This document shows positions 15,618 through 26,226 of a DNA stretch of 64,000 nt, piece by piece (the first letter of the stretch is position 1; every line of letters begins with the position of its first letter). The position numbers were made by a program, and so were the translations under genes. Under the pieces are notes generated by a model, which saw nothing but the letters and a program-made list of their open reading frames with translations, had not been told where the DNA came from and ran no database searches. This DNA comes from Bradyrhizobium liaoningense (GTDB taxonomy: Bacteria; Pseudomonadota; Alphaproteobacteria; Rhizobiales; Xanthobacteraceae): positions 310,001-374,000 of the forward strand of contig NZ_JAFCJS010000008.1 in the NCBI RefSeq assembly GCF_018130825.1. The letters run 5' to 3'.

Positions 15618-16592
15618 CTACTTGCCGCCGAGCTTGCCGGCGTCCTCGAAGGTCGGGCAGGTCCGCTGCTCCAGCGGGACGTCGAACGGCCCAAAATTGT
15701 CCTTGGTGATGACGGTCGGCTTCAGCACGATCTCGCTGATGACAGGCTGATTGCGCAGGGCGCGGACAGCCATCATGGTGCCGAGGCAGCCTTGCGCGAA
15801 TCCGTTGTAGTCGCCGCTGGCGAGCAGCTTGCCAGACTTGATCGCGTCGATCGCCTCCTTGGTCCCGTTGATGCCGATCACCTGCGCCTTGCGGTTGGCG
15901 CCGTCGAGCGCCTCGATCGCGCCGACCGCCATGGCGTCGTTGGCGGCGAGCACGCCGTCGATCTGCGAATTCGACTGCATCAGGTTCTCCATCACCTGAA
16001 GCGCCTGGAGCCGTTGATAGTTACCGGGCTGCGAAGCCAGGAGCTTGGCGCCGGGCGCTTCCTTCAGCGCGTCGTTGAACCCGCGGACGCGATCGACATT
16101 TGTCAGCGAGCCCTTGACGCCCTCGATGATGACGATGTTGCCCTTGCCGCCCAGCGTCTTGAGCAGGAAGCGCGCGGTCTCGAGCCCGAGGCTGTAATCG
16201 TCGGCGCCGACGAAGGAGAGGAATTTGCCGCCGGCGGAGCGGTCGGTGATGTTGACGACGGGGATTTTTGCCTCGTTGATCTTCTCGACGCCCGGCACCA
16301 TCGCCTTGTAGTCGACCGGCGTGAAGACGATCGCGCTTGGCTTCTTCACCACGACGTCCTCGATCTGGCTGAGCTGCTCTGGGATCGAATCCGGCTTGGT
16401 CGGGATGTACTGAAGCGTCTTCGCGTTCAGCGCCTTCGCCATGTTGTCGGCGCCGACCCGCACCGTCTGGAAGAACGGATTGGTCTGGTTCTTGGTGAAG
16501 ACCGCGATGGTCTCGCCGTCGGCGCGTACCTCAGTGGTGAACGCAGCCGCCATCAGCAGCGGTAGCGCCAGATAGTCCAGTCTCAATTTCAT
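15618..16592 (-). CDS. CUT2 (ribose-type) ABC transporter solute-binding protein
   Basis: 324 residues with a Sec signal ('LALPLLMAAAFTTEVRA-DG'). It has the periplasmic-binding-protein type I (RbsB-like) fold: 'TIAVFTKNQTNPFFQTVRVG', 'IEDVVVKKPSAIVFTPVDYK', 'IPVVNITDRSAGG', 'VDRVRGFNDAL', 'IDGVLAANDAMAVGAIEAL' and 'VIGINGTKEAIDAIKSGKL'. Family members bind pentoses, hexoses or cyclitols, or occasionally autoinducer-2 or purines. Here it is encoded by an operon of aromatic catabolic enzymes, so the ligand is not obvious and may be aromatic or mixed. It is followed by a strong stem-loop typical of highly expressed binding-protein genes. Confidence 0.88.
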   Translation of the reverse strand: MKLRLDYLALPLLMAAAFTTEVRADGETIAVFTKNQTNPFFQTVRVGADNMAKALNAKTLQYIPTKPDSIPEQLSQIEDVVVKKPSAIVFTPVDYKAMVPGVEKINEAKIPVVNITDRSAGGKFLSFVGADDYSLGLETARFLLKTLGGKGNIVIIEGVKGSLTNVDRVRGFNDALKEAPGAKLLASQPGNYQRLQALQVMENLMQSNSQIDGVLAANDAMAVGAIEALDGANRKAQVIGINGTKEAIDAIKSGKLLASGDYNGFAQGCLGTMMAVRALRNQPVISEIVLKPTVITKDNFGPFDVPLEQRTCPTFEDAGKLGGK

Positions 16593-16634
16593 ATTGCCTC
16601 CATCCCTGATTTTGCTTGTTGGATTTCCGAGAAC

Positions 16635-17612
16635 TCATTGCGCGCGGCGGCGGGTCTTCATGTCGAGCCAGACCGCGAGAATGACGATGATGCCTGTCAC
16701 CAGCGGCTGCCAGTTGGCGCTGACCGACAGGAGGTTCATGCCGTTCAGCACCAGCGTCAGGATCAGTGCGCCGATGAAGGTGCCGAACACGGTGCCGACG
16801 CCGCCGAACAGCGAGGTGCCGCCGATCAGCACAGCCGCGATCGCCGGCAGCGTCAGGCTTTCGCCGATGTCGGCTTCCGCCGAATTGAGGCGCGACAGGA
16901 AGATGATCGAGGCGAGCCCCGCCATGGTGCCGGAGACGGCGTAGACCAGCAGCAGGCGCCGTGCGACGGGGATGCCGGATAGCCGTGCTGCGACCGGATT
17001 GGCGCCGATCGCGTAGATCTCCTGGCCCCAGATCGTCCGCTGCGCGAACAGCGTTCCGATCCCGAGAAACACCAGCAGCAGATAGACCGGGATCGGCAGG
17101 CCGAACAGATAGCCGCTGCCGATCTGGCGGAAGCCTGCGGGGAAGCCGTGAAGGGTCTCGCCCGCCATGTACCAGTAGGTGAGGCCGTTCAGCACCCAGA
17201 GCATGCCGTAGGTGGCGATGAACGAGGGGATGCGCAGCGCGGTGACCATGATGCCGTTGAGGAGGCCGACGATGCCGCCGCAGGCAAGCCCGGTGAGGAT
17301 GCCGAGCGCCGGCGAGCCGGTCTTGTGGATCACGGTGCCGGCGATACAGGCCGACAGCGCGACATTGGCACCGACCGAGAGATCGAGGCCTGCGGTCAGC
17401 ACCACCAGCGTCAGGCCGGAGGCGATGAAGAAGGTCAGGCTCGCTTGTCTCAGCACATTGAGGATGTTGCCGAGGCTCAGGAAGGAATCGCTGAGCACGG
17501 CGAGCACCGCACAGATCAAGAGCGCGGCCAGCAGGCGATAGAACACCTGGATCGCATCCTGCGACAGGAACGAGCGGGGCGGCATCATCGTCTCTTTGGT
17601 GATGTCGGTCAT
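16635..17612 (-). CDS. CUT2 ABC transporter permease (RbsC-like), second of two
   Basis: 325 residues and about nine or ten hydrophobic segments. The family hallmarks are 'GLTLVVLTAGLDLSVGANVA', 'GIVGLLNGIMVTALRIPSFI', 'GANPVAARLSGIPVARRLLL', and 'SLTLPAIAAVLIGGTSLFGG' with 'GTVFGTFIGALILTLVLNGM'. It overlaps the preceding permease gene by four bases. Two distinct permease genes suggest a heterodimeric channel, as in the autoinducer-2 (Lsr) and some other CUT2 systems, whereas the second CUT2 system in this window has one. Confidence 0.88.
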   Translation of the reverse strand: MTDITKETMMPPRSFLSQDAIQVFYRLLAALLICAVLAVLSDSFLSLGNILNVLRQASLTFFIASGLTLVVLTAGLDLSVGANVALSACIAGTVIHKTGSPALGILTGLACGGIVGLLNGIMVTALRIPSFIATYGMLWVLNGLTYWYMAGETLHGFPAGFRQIGSGYLFGLPIPVYLLLVFLGIGTLFAQRTIWGQEIYAIGANPVAARLSGIPVARRLLLVYAVSGTMAGLASIIFLSRLNSAEADIGESLTLPAIAAVLIGGTSLFGGVGTVFGTFIGALILTLVLNGMNLLSVSANWQPLVTGIIVILAVWLDMKTRRRAQ

Positions 17613-18551
17613 GCGCGGCTCCTGAGGCCATCGAGGAACAGGGCAACGATCACGAGCACGCCGACGCTTGCGACCTGCACCGAGGATGGCAGCGAGATCA
17701 GGTTCAACCCGTTGCGCAGCACGCCAACCGAGAGAACGCCGAGGAGCGTGCCGAGCAGCCAGCCATTGCCGCGCTCAAACGAGGTGCCGCCGACCGCGAC
17801 CGCCGCGATGGCATCGAACTCGAGGCCAAGGCCTGCGGTCGGGTGCCCTGAATTCATCCGCGCGGTCATCAACAGGCCGGCGATCCCGGCCATGGCGCCG
17901 CCGATCGCATAGACCGCGATCAGCAGCCGGTTCGGCGAGAGGCCGGCATAGCGCAGCGCCTCGCGATTTCCCCCGAGCGCGAAAATGTAGGTGCCGAAGC
18001 GGGTGTGATAGAGCAGGCCGTGAAAGGCCGCATAGGTCACCAGCGCCATCACGATCGGCACGGGGATGCCGAGCAACGTCGCCGAATAGATGTCGCGCAC
18101 GCTGTGGGGGATGCCGACCACGCTCTGGCCGTCGCTGACGATCAGCGACAGGCCTTGCGCCATGCCGAGCGTGCCGAGCGTCGCGACGAAGGGCGGAATG
18201 CCGAGAATGGCGACCAGCCAGCCGTTGGCGACGCCGAATGCGGCGCCGACGAGGAGGCCGGCGCCAAGGCCGAGCAGCATCGACTTGGTTGCGAGCGAGA
18301 CGATGGCGACGCAGAGCGAGGTCAGCGTCAGCACCGCGCCCATCGACAGATCGAGCCCCTCGGTCATGATGATCAAGGTCATCGGCAGCGCGAGCATGGT
18401 CAGGATGGTCGACTGCACCAGCACATTGGAGAGATTGGCGACCGACAGGAAGCCGGGCGCGATGACGCTGAACAGCGCAATCAGCAGCACCAGCACGATG
18501 GCAACGCCGGGAATCCGCTGCAGCGGATTGGGCTCCGAGACGACCGCGGCT

Positions 18552-18559
<8 letters not shown>
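17609..18559 (-). CDS. CUT2 ABC transporter permease (RbsC-like), first of two
   Basis: 316 residues, multi-pass. Hallmarks are 'MTLIIMTEGLDLSMGAVLTL', 'GVANGWLVAILGIPPFVATL', 'ALGGNREALRYAGLSPNRLL', and 'EFDAIAAVAVGGTSFERGNG' with 'GTLLGVLSVGVLRNGLNLI'. Compared with its partner permease it has 'SFERGNGW' where 'SLFGGVGT' is usual. It overlaps the ATPase gene upstream by eight bases and the second permease downstream by four, so all are co-translated. Confidence 0.88.
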
Positions 18560-20071
<1,512 letters not shown>

Positions 20072-20075
<4 letters not shown>

Positions 20076-21466
20076 GCCTTGGCTCCGGCAGCAAAAATCT
20101 TACCCGGGTTCATCAGTCCATCGGGATCGAGCGCGCTCTTGATCTGCCGCATCACATCGACGGCCTCGCCGAGCTCGTCGGCGAGATACTCGATCTTGCC
20201 GAGCCCAATGCCGTGCTCGCCGGTGCAGGTGCCGTCCATGGCGATGGCGCGGGCGACCATGCGGGCCCGCAGCGCCTTGGCGCCTTCGGCCTCCTCGGGC
20301 TTCGCCGGATCGATCAGGATCAGCATGTGGAAATTGCCGTCGCCGACATGGCCGACGATCGGCGCGATAAAGCCGTGCTCATCCGCGTCGCGCCGCGTCT
20401 CGGTCAGGCATTCCGCCAGCCGCGAGATCGGCACGCAGACGTCTGTGATCACCGCGCGTGCGCCGGGCCGCAGGCCGAGGCCGGCATAGAGCGTGTTGTC
20501 GCGCGCATGCCAGAGCCGGCTGCGGTCTTCCTGTGCCTTAGCCCAGGCAAAGCCATGGCCGCCATGGTCGGCGGCGATCGCCTGCGCCGCCTCGGCCTGC
20601 TCGGCGACGGAGGCTTCAGAGCCATGGAATTCGAAGAACAGGGTCGGGGCCTCGCGATAGCCGAGCTTGGCGTAGGCGTTGATGCCGCGCATCATGACGT
20701 CGTCGAGCAGCTCGACGCGCGCCACGGGGATCGCGGACTGGATCACGGAGATCGCGGTGTCGACGGCGTCGTGCAGGGTATCGAAGCTGCACACCGCGGC
20801 CGAGATCGCCTGCGGCACGGGGTGAACCTTCAACGTGATCTCGGTGATGACGCCGAGCGTGCCTTCGGCGCCGACGAACATGCGCGTCAGATCATAGCCG
20901 GCGGCTGACTTCCGCGCGCGCTTCGCGGTCCGGATCACGCGCCCGTCCGCGAGCACCACCTCCAGCGCCATGACGTTGTCCTTCATGGTGCCGTAACGCA
21001 CGGCCATGGTGCCGGAGGCGCGCGTCGATGTCATGCCACCGATCGAGGCGTCGGCGCCGGGATCGATCGGGAAAAACAGGCCGGTATTGCGCAGTTCGGC
21101 ATTGAGCTGCTTGCGCGTGATGCCGGGCTGCACCACGACGTCCATGTCGCTGTCGTGTACCGCCAGCACCTTGTTCATGCGCGCGAAGTCGAAGCAGACG
21201 CCGCCTGCGACCGAAGCCGCATTGCCTTCGAGCGAGGTCCCGGCACCGAACGGGACGATCGGCATGCCTGCGCCCGCGCACAGCTTCACGATCTCGACCA
21301 CCTCCTGCGTCGTCTCGGGGAAGACGACGATGTCGGGCGGCAAGTTGCGATAATGCGATTCGCTCTGCCCATGCTGATCGAGCACGCCGCGCGCAACGCT
21401 CGCGCGTGGGCCGATCATGCCGGTGAGGCGATCGGCCAATATGCTCGTACTGACCCGCGGTCCCAT
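20072..21466 (-). CDS. VAO-type FAD-linked oxidase / D-2-hydroxyacid dehydrogenase (GlcD-like)
   Basis: 464 residues. ATG 21466 is chosen because GGGAG lies six bases upstream; a GTG nine codons earlier has no such site. The FAD-binding type 4 domain contains 'PDIVVFPETTQEVVEIVKLC', 'IVPFGAGTSLEGNA' and 'IDPGADASIGGMTSTRASGT'. The oxidase C-terminal domain contains 'FIAPIVGHVGDGNFHML', 'TGEHGIGLGKIEYL' and 'DPDGLMNPGKIF'. Family members oxidise D-lactate, glycolate or D-2-hydroxyglutarate, usually passing electrons to a cytochrome or to ETF. In this operon it could oxidise a hydroxyacid side chain or a fragment of the aromatic substrate. It overlaps the ATPase gene by four bases. Confidence 0.82.
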
Positions 21467-21528
21467 CCTTGCTCCCTGTACGCTCCGGTTCACGGACTCT
21501 TGCCGGTCCGCTGCGTTGTCGTTCGGCT

Positions 21529-22413
21529 TTAGGCGGCCCTTGCGTTGCTCGCAATCTGCTTCAGGCCGAAATCATAGTTGAGATGAAAATAGTCGCGCTC
21601 CACCATGCGACCATCCGGCGCACGGCCGGCGGGATGCCGCGTAAATTCGCGGATCAGGCTGTCCTTGACGCCGAACACCACGTCGCTGTCGAGATATTTG
21701 TCGCCGGCGACAAACACGTGCGTCACGAGCTGCTCGAATCCCGGCGCAGAGATCATGAAATGCACATGCGCGGGACGCCAGGGATGGCGTCCTTGCGCCT
21801 CCAGCATGTCGCCGACCGGGCCGTCATGCGGGATCGGATAGGCGGCCGGCTTGATCGACCAGAAATGGAAGCGACCATTGGCGTCGGTGTGGAAACGCGC
21901 GCGCATCGCGAGATTGCCGATCTCGTCGAGTTGCTGCACGTCGTAATAGCCGTCATCGTCGGAATGCCAGACGTCGACGACGGCGCCCGCGAGCGGCTTG
22001 CCATCGACGGTCGAGACCGAGCCGGTGACCAGCATCGGATCGCCCTCCATCGGGCCGGAGATATCCGCGCCGCTGTCCTTCTCCGGCGCAGCCTGGACGA
22101 AGAACGGGCCGAGCACGGTGGTCTCGGTCGCACCTTCCGGCACCGGATGGTTGATGGCGTCGACGAGCATGGAGACGCCGAGCGTGTCCGACAGCAGGAT
22201 GAACTCCTGGCGCTTGTCGTCGCACATATGCCCGGTACGGGTCAGGAAGTCGATGCCGTACTCCCATTCCTTCTGGGTGGGCCGGATCTCGCGGACGAAG
22301 GCGTGAAGGTGCCGCACCAGCGCCTCGCTGACCTCTTTGATGCGCGGATCGGTTGCGCCCGCGATCCGTTCCAGCACCGCGTCCGTGATCGTGTTCTTGT
22401 TGAAGTTACGCAT
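21529..22413 (-). CDS. Intradiol ring-cleavage dioxygenase, probably hydroxyquinol 1,2-dioxygenase
   Basis: 294 residues. An N-terminal helical dimerisation domain ('EWEYGIDFLTRTGHMCDDKR') precedes the catalytic beta-sandwich. Non-haem Fe(III) ligands are visible: a Tyr of 'DDGYYDVQ' (156/157), Tyr192 in 'AAYPIPHDGP', and His216 and His218 in 'PWRPAHVHFMI'. These spacings match hydroxyquinol and catechol 1,2-dioxygenases. Because a maleylacetate reductase is encoded in the same operon, 1,2,4-trihydroxybenzene is the most likely substrate, giving maleylacetate. Catechol or chlorocatechol are alternatives, but no muconate cycloisomerase or dienelactone hydrolase is present, which argues against them. 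Confidence 0.88.
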   Translation of the reverse strand: MRNFNKNTITDAVLERIAGATDPRIKEVSEALVRHLHAFVREIRPTQKEWEYGIDFLTRTGHMCDDKRQEFILLSDTLGVSMLVDAINHPVPEGATETTVLGPFFVQAAPEKDSGADISGPMEGDPMLVTGSVSTVDGKPLAGAVVDVWHSDDDGYYDVQQLDEIGNLAMRARFHTDANGRFHFWSIKPAAYPIPHDGPVGDMLEAQGRHPWRPAHVHFMISAPGFEQLVTHVFVAGDKYLDSDVVFGVKDSLIREFTRHPAGRAPDGRMVERDYFHLNYDFGLKQIASNARAA

Positions 22414-22427
22414 GGGTATCTCCGCGA

Positions 22428-23342
22428 TCAGAGTTTCGGCTCGCCGAGCCCGGATAGGCGCTCCAGATGCTTGACGGTCGCGATGAAGTCGGTATCCCCG
22501 TCGCCCTGGGCGACCAGCGAGCCGTAGGTCTCGCGCACCTGCGCTGCGAGCTGCAACGGCACGCCGACGGCGTGGCCGGCGCCCAGGATCAAATCGAGGT
22601 CCTTGGCCATCTGCTTGCAGGAGAAGGTGGACTCGAAGTCCCGTGTGCGTAGCGGCGCCGTCTTGTACTTCACCATGGGAGAGGCGACCGCGCTGTCGTC
22701 GAGCACCTTCAAGATGTCCGGCCAGGCGATGCCGCCCTTGCGGGCCAGCGCCAGGCTCTCCGCCATCATCGCCGCCGACACCGCGATCATCAGATTGACC
22801 GAAAGCTTTGCGTAACGCGCTTCCTCGGCCGGCCCGAGGTAGGTCTGGGCGCGGGTGAAGGCGGCGAACAGCGGCTTTACACTCTCGAAGACGTCCTTCG
22901 GTCCCGAGACGAAGCAGGTCAGTGCGCCGGTATGAACGATGCTGGCGTTGCCGGAAACCGGGGAGCGCAGATAGGCGATGCCGCGCGCCTGCGCTGCAGC
23001 CGCAACCTCAGTCGAGGCCTCGACGCTCACGGTGCTGGTCTCGATCAGAACGGTTTTGGGCGCCATCGCCGCGATCAGGCCGGTGGGCCCGAGCAGCGCG
23101 CCGCGCAGGGCGGCATCGTCGGGCAAGGAGGTGACGACGGCAGCCTTGCCGCTTACGGCGTCGGTGGGCGAGGCGGCAATCGCAATGCCCTGCGCGCGAG
23201 CCTCGTCGAGTCGCACCGCGCTCCGGTCGAACGCAGTGACGGCGTAGCCGGCCTTGGCGACGAGCGCCGACATCGGCAGGCCCATCTTGCCGATCCCGAT
23301 GAAAGCAACATTCTTCGAAGCGTCTGTCATTGTGTTGTCCAT
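22428..23342 (-). CDS. NAD(P)-dependent beta-hydroxyacid dehydrogenase family protein (HIBADH-like)
   Basis: 304 residues from ATG 23342. The Rossmann N-terminus has 'VAFIGIGKMGLPMSALVAKA' and then 'VVTSLPDDAALRGALLG'. The catalytic-domain motif 'RSPVSGNASIVHTGALTCFV' resembles the usual 'D-A-P-V-S-G-G' but with R-S and N substitutions. The conserved active-site lysine helix is 'YAKLSVNLMIAV' (usually K-x-x-N-N). The C-terminus contains 'FSCKQMAKDLDLILGAG'. The family includes 3-hydroxyisobutyrate, tartronate semialdehyde and 6-phosphogluconate-type dehydrogenases and glyoxylate reductases. Its substrate in this aromatic operon is unknown. Nine bases separate it from the amidohydrolase gene. 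Confidence 0.82.
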   Translation of the reverse strand: MDNTMTDASKNVAFIGIGKMGLPMSALVAKAGYAVTAFDRSAVRLDEARAQGIAIAASPTDAVSGKAAVVTSLPDDAALRGALLGPTGLIAAMAPKTVLIETSTVSVEASTEVAAAAQARGIAYLRSPVSGNASIVHTGALTCFVSGPKDVFESVKPLFAAFTRAQTYLGPAEEARYAKLSVNLMIAVSAAMMAESLALARKGGIAWPDILKVLDDSAVASPMVKYKTAPLRTRDFESTFSCKQMAKDLDLILGAGHAVGVPLQLAAQVRETYGSLVAQGDGDTDFIATVKHLERLSGLGEPKL

Positions 23343-23350
23343 TGGCGCCT

Positions 23351-24715
23351 TCAGGCGGCGCGTCCTTGTCGTTCGATGTCCTGAACCAGCCGCCGGCCGG
23401 ATTGCGCCAGCAGCTCCTTCTTCGCCTCGAGCTCCTCGACCAGCAGCCGGCCGTCCCGCTTCTTCCAAGCGCCGCCGATCATGACGGCCTCGATATTGGC
23501 AAGGCTCGTCTGCATCACCACGGTCGCGACCGGATCGTGCACCGGATAAAGATTGAGATCGGACGCGTTGATGATGACGAGGTCGGCGAGTTTGCCCGGC
23601 GTCAGCGAGCCGATCTGGTGCTCGCGGCCGAGCATGCGGGCGCCTTCCGTCGTGATCCAGCGCAGCGCCTCGCGCACGGGGATCGTGGTCGTCGCCGGAA
23701 TGGCGCCGCTCGCTTTACGCGACTCCGCGTTGTCGAGCGCCCGCTGCATCGACAGCGCGACGCGCGCGGCGGAGAAGAGGTCGCCGGCCAGCACGGATTC
23801 CAGATCGATGCCGATCGTCGGCCGCACGCCGCGCTTCAAAAGGCGCCCGGTGATCGGAAAGCCGTGGCCCTGGATCATCTCGTTCTCCGGCGTGACCGAG
23901 AAGGACACGCCGAGATCGATTATCCGGCCCAGCAGATCGTCAGGCAGGTCATTGCCGTGGACGATGTTGATGCCCGCGCCGACGAGGCCGGCCTCGATCA
24001 GCTTTTCCCAGCCGCCGGGCGTCTTGGCCGGGCCGCCGCCCTGATGCATGGATGCGATCAGCTTGAGCTCACGCGCCAGGCGGAAATCATGCATGGCGAC
24101 GTCGAGCGTCGAATAATGCGGGCCGAGGATCGCGAGCCCCAGCGTGACGAGGCCGTCGCGGTCGGCGAGGGGGCCGGCCAGCAGCCGCTCGATCTCGCGG
24201 CGCGGATGCGGCACTTCCGAGAAATGCGGCTCGCCCGGCTTCGGCTCGGGTTTGGGCGAGCCGTGGAAGAACGCGGCGCGAATACCGCTCTCGATCAGGC
24301 CGCGCACGGCAGCGTCCGTATGATCAGGCGTCGGATTGTTGTGACACCAGTCGACCAGCGTGGTGACGCCGTGGTTGATCTGGTTCAACGCGCCCACCAA
24401 CGTCGCGATATGGATGTCCTCGGGCCGGAACACGGTCGCGAGACCGGCATGCATGCGGCGGAAATATTCCAGCAGCGTCCAGTTCGCTGCAAAGCCACGC
24501 AAGCCCGTCTGCCAGGTGTGCATATGCGCGTTGATCAGGCCGGGGATGACGATGCGCCCCTCGCCGTCGATGATCTCCGTGTCGGCCGCGACGTCGATCG
24601 ATGGCCGCACACTGGCGATGCGGCTACCCTCGACCAGCACGTCGCCGGTGCCGAGGTCGCCGATCGCGTCATCCATGCTGATGACGGTGGCCGATCTGAT
24701 CAGCGTGCGCCGCAT
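23351..24715 (-). CDS. Amidohydrolase-superfamily hydrolase/deaminase (TrzN/AtzB/8-oxoguanine deaminase subgroup)
   Basis: 454 residues with a small beta-sandwich domain at both ends and a TIM barrel between them. Probable mononuclear metal ligands are H64 and H66 ('INAHMHTW'), H224 ('IASMHQGGG'), H253 ('IVHGNDL') and D304 ('GIDLES'). The subgroup normally has H-x-x-E after the third histidine and 'G-T-D-G' at the aspartate; here they read H-Q-G-G and G-I-D-L-E, so the active-site environment differs. Relatives deaminate or dechlorinate N-heteroaromatics. In this operon it may act on an amino- or ring-substituted precursor. It lies four bases after the maleylacetate reductase. Confidence 0.8.
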   Translation of the reverse strand: MRRTLIRSATVISMDDAIGDLGTGDVLVEGSRIASVRPSIDVAADTEIIDGEGRIVIPGLINAHMHTWQTGLRGFAANWTLLEYFRRMHAGLATVFRPEDIHIATLVGALNQINHGVTTLVDWCHNNPTPDHTDAAVRGLIESGIRAAFFHGSPKPEPKPGEPHFSEVPHPRREIERLLAGPLADRDGLVTLGLAILGPHYSTLDVAMHDFRLARELKLIASMHQGGGPAKTPGGWEKLIEAGLVGAGINIVHGNDLPDDLLGRIIDLGVSFSVTPENEMIQGHGFPITGRLLKRGVRPTIGIDLESVLAGDLFSAARVALSMQRALDNAESRKASGAIPATTTIPVREALRWITTEGARMLGREHQIGSLTPGKLADLVIINASDLNLYPVHDPVATVVMQTSLANIEAVMIGGAWKKRDGRLLVEELEAKKELLAQSGRRLVQDIERQGRAA

Positions 24716-24719
24716 CGCG

Positions 24720-25799
24720 TCACGCCGCCGCTTTGGCCGCGCCCGGCGGCTCGCCGGCCCAGGCGCGTGCGATCAGGTCGCGGATGGCATTGCGCTCGAG
24801 CGGGCGCGGATTCCAATAGGCGTTGGTAACGGCAAGATCGGCCGCCTTGTCGATGCCGCTTTCTGGCATTCCGACATCGCGGAGTGCCAGCTTCGCACCG
24901 AGCCGCTTGGCGAGATCGTAGAGTCCTTGCGATGCATCGGCCGCACCAATCGCGCGGGAGATGCGCGACATCGCATCAGGCACCGCCGGCGCGTTGTAGG
25001 CCAGCGCATGCGGCAGCACGATCGTATGCGTCTCCGCATGCGGCAGGTCAAAAGTGCCGCCGAGCGTGTGGCAGAGCTTGTGATGCAACGCCATGCCGAC
25101 GGTACCGAGGCAGACGCCGCACAGCCAGGCGCCATAGAGTGCCTCGGTGCGGTCCTCGCGATCGTCGCTTTTCGCAGCAATGGCGGGGAGCGCGCGGGCC
25201 AGCGCGCGGATGCCTTCTTCCGCCATCAGCGAGGTCACGGGATTGGTGTCGCGCGCGTAGAGCGCTTCGACTGCATGCGCGATCGCATTGATGCCTGATG
25301 TCGCAGCCAGGCTCGCCGGCAGCGTCAAGGTGAGATCCACATCGTAAATCACCGTCTCCGGCAGTATCGCTGCATCGCGCACCGTGGTCTTCAGGCCGTT
25401 CTCGGTCTGGCCGACGATCGGCGTCATCTCCGAGCCGGCATAGGTGGTGGGAATGCAGAGCTGGTTGATTCCGGTACGCAAGGCCAGCGCCTTGCCGAGG
25501 CCGGTGGTCGAGCCGCCGCCGAGCGAGACGACGCAGTCGGCCTCGCACGCCTTCATCGCGGCGAGCGCGCGCTCCGTGACCTCGACCGGGGTATGCATGG
25601 TGGCGCCGGGAAAAATGCCGGCATAGAGCGGGCCGAGCGCGGTTCCCAGGCTCTTGCCTTGGGCCTCCTGCTGCGGCGTCGTCAGCACCAGCGCGCGCTT
25701 GCCGCCGAGCCGTTCGACCTCGGTCTTGGCCGCGGCCAGCGTTCCGCTACCGAACACGACGCGGCAGGGCAGATTTTCAAAGATGAACGAACCGATCAT
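24720..25799 (-). CDS. Maleylacetate reductase
   Basis: 359 residues from ATG 25799, overlapping the Dabb gene by four bases. It is a group III iron-type alcohol dehydrogenase fold: 'VVFGSGTLAAAKTEVERLGG', cofactor-binding 'CVVSLGGGSTTGLGKALAL', 'IPTTYAGSEMTPIVGQTENG', and the metal-site region 'HHKLCHTLGGTFDLPHAETH' with 'IVLPHALAYN'. The 'TTYAGSEMTPI' and 'GGTFDLPHAETH' signatures are typical of maleylacetate reductases, which reduce maleylacetate to 3-oxoadipate with NAD(P)H. This is the step after hydroxyquinol dioxygenase and feeds the beta-ketoadipate pathway, whose later genes are not in this window. Confidence 0.88.
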   Translation of the reverse strand: MIGSFIFENLPCRVVFGSGTLAAAKTEVERLGGKRALVLTTPQQEAQGKSLGTALGPLYAGIFPGATMHTPVEVTERALAAMKACEADCVVSLGGGSTTGLGKALALRTGINQLCIPTTYAGSEMTPIVGQTENGLKTTVRDAAILPETVIYDVDLTLTLPASLAATSGINAIAHAVEALYARDTNPVTSLMAEEGIRALARALPAIAAKSDDREDRTEALYGAWLCGVCLGTVGMALHHKLCHTLGGTFDLPHAETHTIVLPHALAYNAPAVPDAMSRISRAIGAADASQGLYDLAKRLGAKLALRDVGMPESGIDKAADLAVTNAYWNPRPLERNAIRDLIARAWAGEPPGAAKAAA

Positions 25800-26119
25800 G
25801 CGCCGGTCTCTTTGATGGGATAATCGACCTGGAAGCGTCCGATCCGCAAGTCGCCTAACGCCTCGCGCACGCGCAGATGTTCCGGATGATTTGCATAGGC
25901 CGCGAGTGCGGCCTGATCGGTGAACTCGGAGAACAGCACCACATCGCAGGCGTAGTCGACGGCACTGACGTCCATGCCGATCTCGATATGAGTGAGGCCG
26001 TCGATCCGGCCCTTGAGGCCCTCGAACAGGGTCTTGACCTTGAGCCGGGCGGCGGAGCGCTCCTCGGGGGTCTCCCCGCGCAGCCGCCACATCACGATGT
26101 GCCTGATCGGGCCCGACAT
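25796..26119 (-). CDS. Dabb (stress-responsive A/B barrel) domain protein
   Basis: A 107-residue ferredoxin-like barrel: 'IRHIVMWRLRGETPEERSAA', 'LFEGLKGRIDGLTHIEIGMD', 'YACDVVLFSEFTDQAALAAY', 'NHPEHLRVREALGDL', 'RFQVDYP'. The histidine in 'I-R-H-I-V-M-W' and the 'Y-x-x-H-P-x-H' motif are family hallmarks. Dabb proteins often accompany aromatic or polyketide enzymes and may catalyse cyclisation or isomerisation, or be structural. It is the first gene of the leftward catabolic operon, so the operon promoter must lie between it and the divergent lysR gene. The ribosome site is AGGAA. Confidence 0.8.
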   Translation of the reverse strand: MSGPIRHIVMWRLRGETPEERSAARLKVKTLFEGLKGRIDGLTHIEIGMDVSAVDYACDVVLFSEFTDQAALAAYANHPEHLRVREALGDLRIGRFQVDYPIKETGA

Positions 26120-26169
26120 TTCCTGATTTCCTCGCCTGCCGCTCTACTTTGTTGGGGCTATTTTGCCTT

Positions 26170-26222
26170 GCAGAAATCGGAAATAAAGGTCAAAATTTGT
26201 AAGTCTCTTTTCCGATTTGTGC
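26170..26222. promoter_or_regulatory. Near-perfect inverted repeat between the divergent operons
   Basis: GCAGAAATCGGAAA (26170-26183) and TTTCCGATTTGTGC (26209-26222) are inverted copies with one mismatch in 14, separated by 25 AT-rich bases. The right arm ends four bases before the lysR ATG, where a ribosome site would normally be. The spacing between arm centres (about 39 bases) fits two operator half-sites bound by a LysR tetramer or by another regulator; a transcript hairpin is the alternative. Confidence 0.6.
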
Positions 26223-26226
26223 AAAA

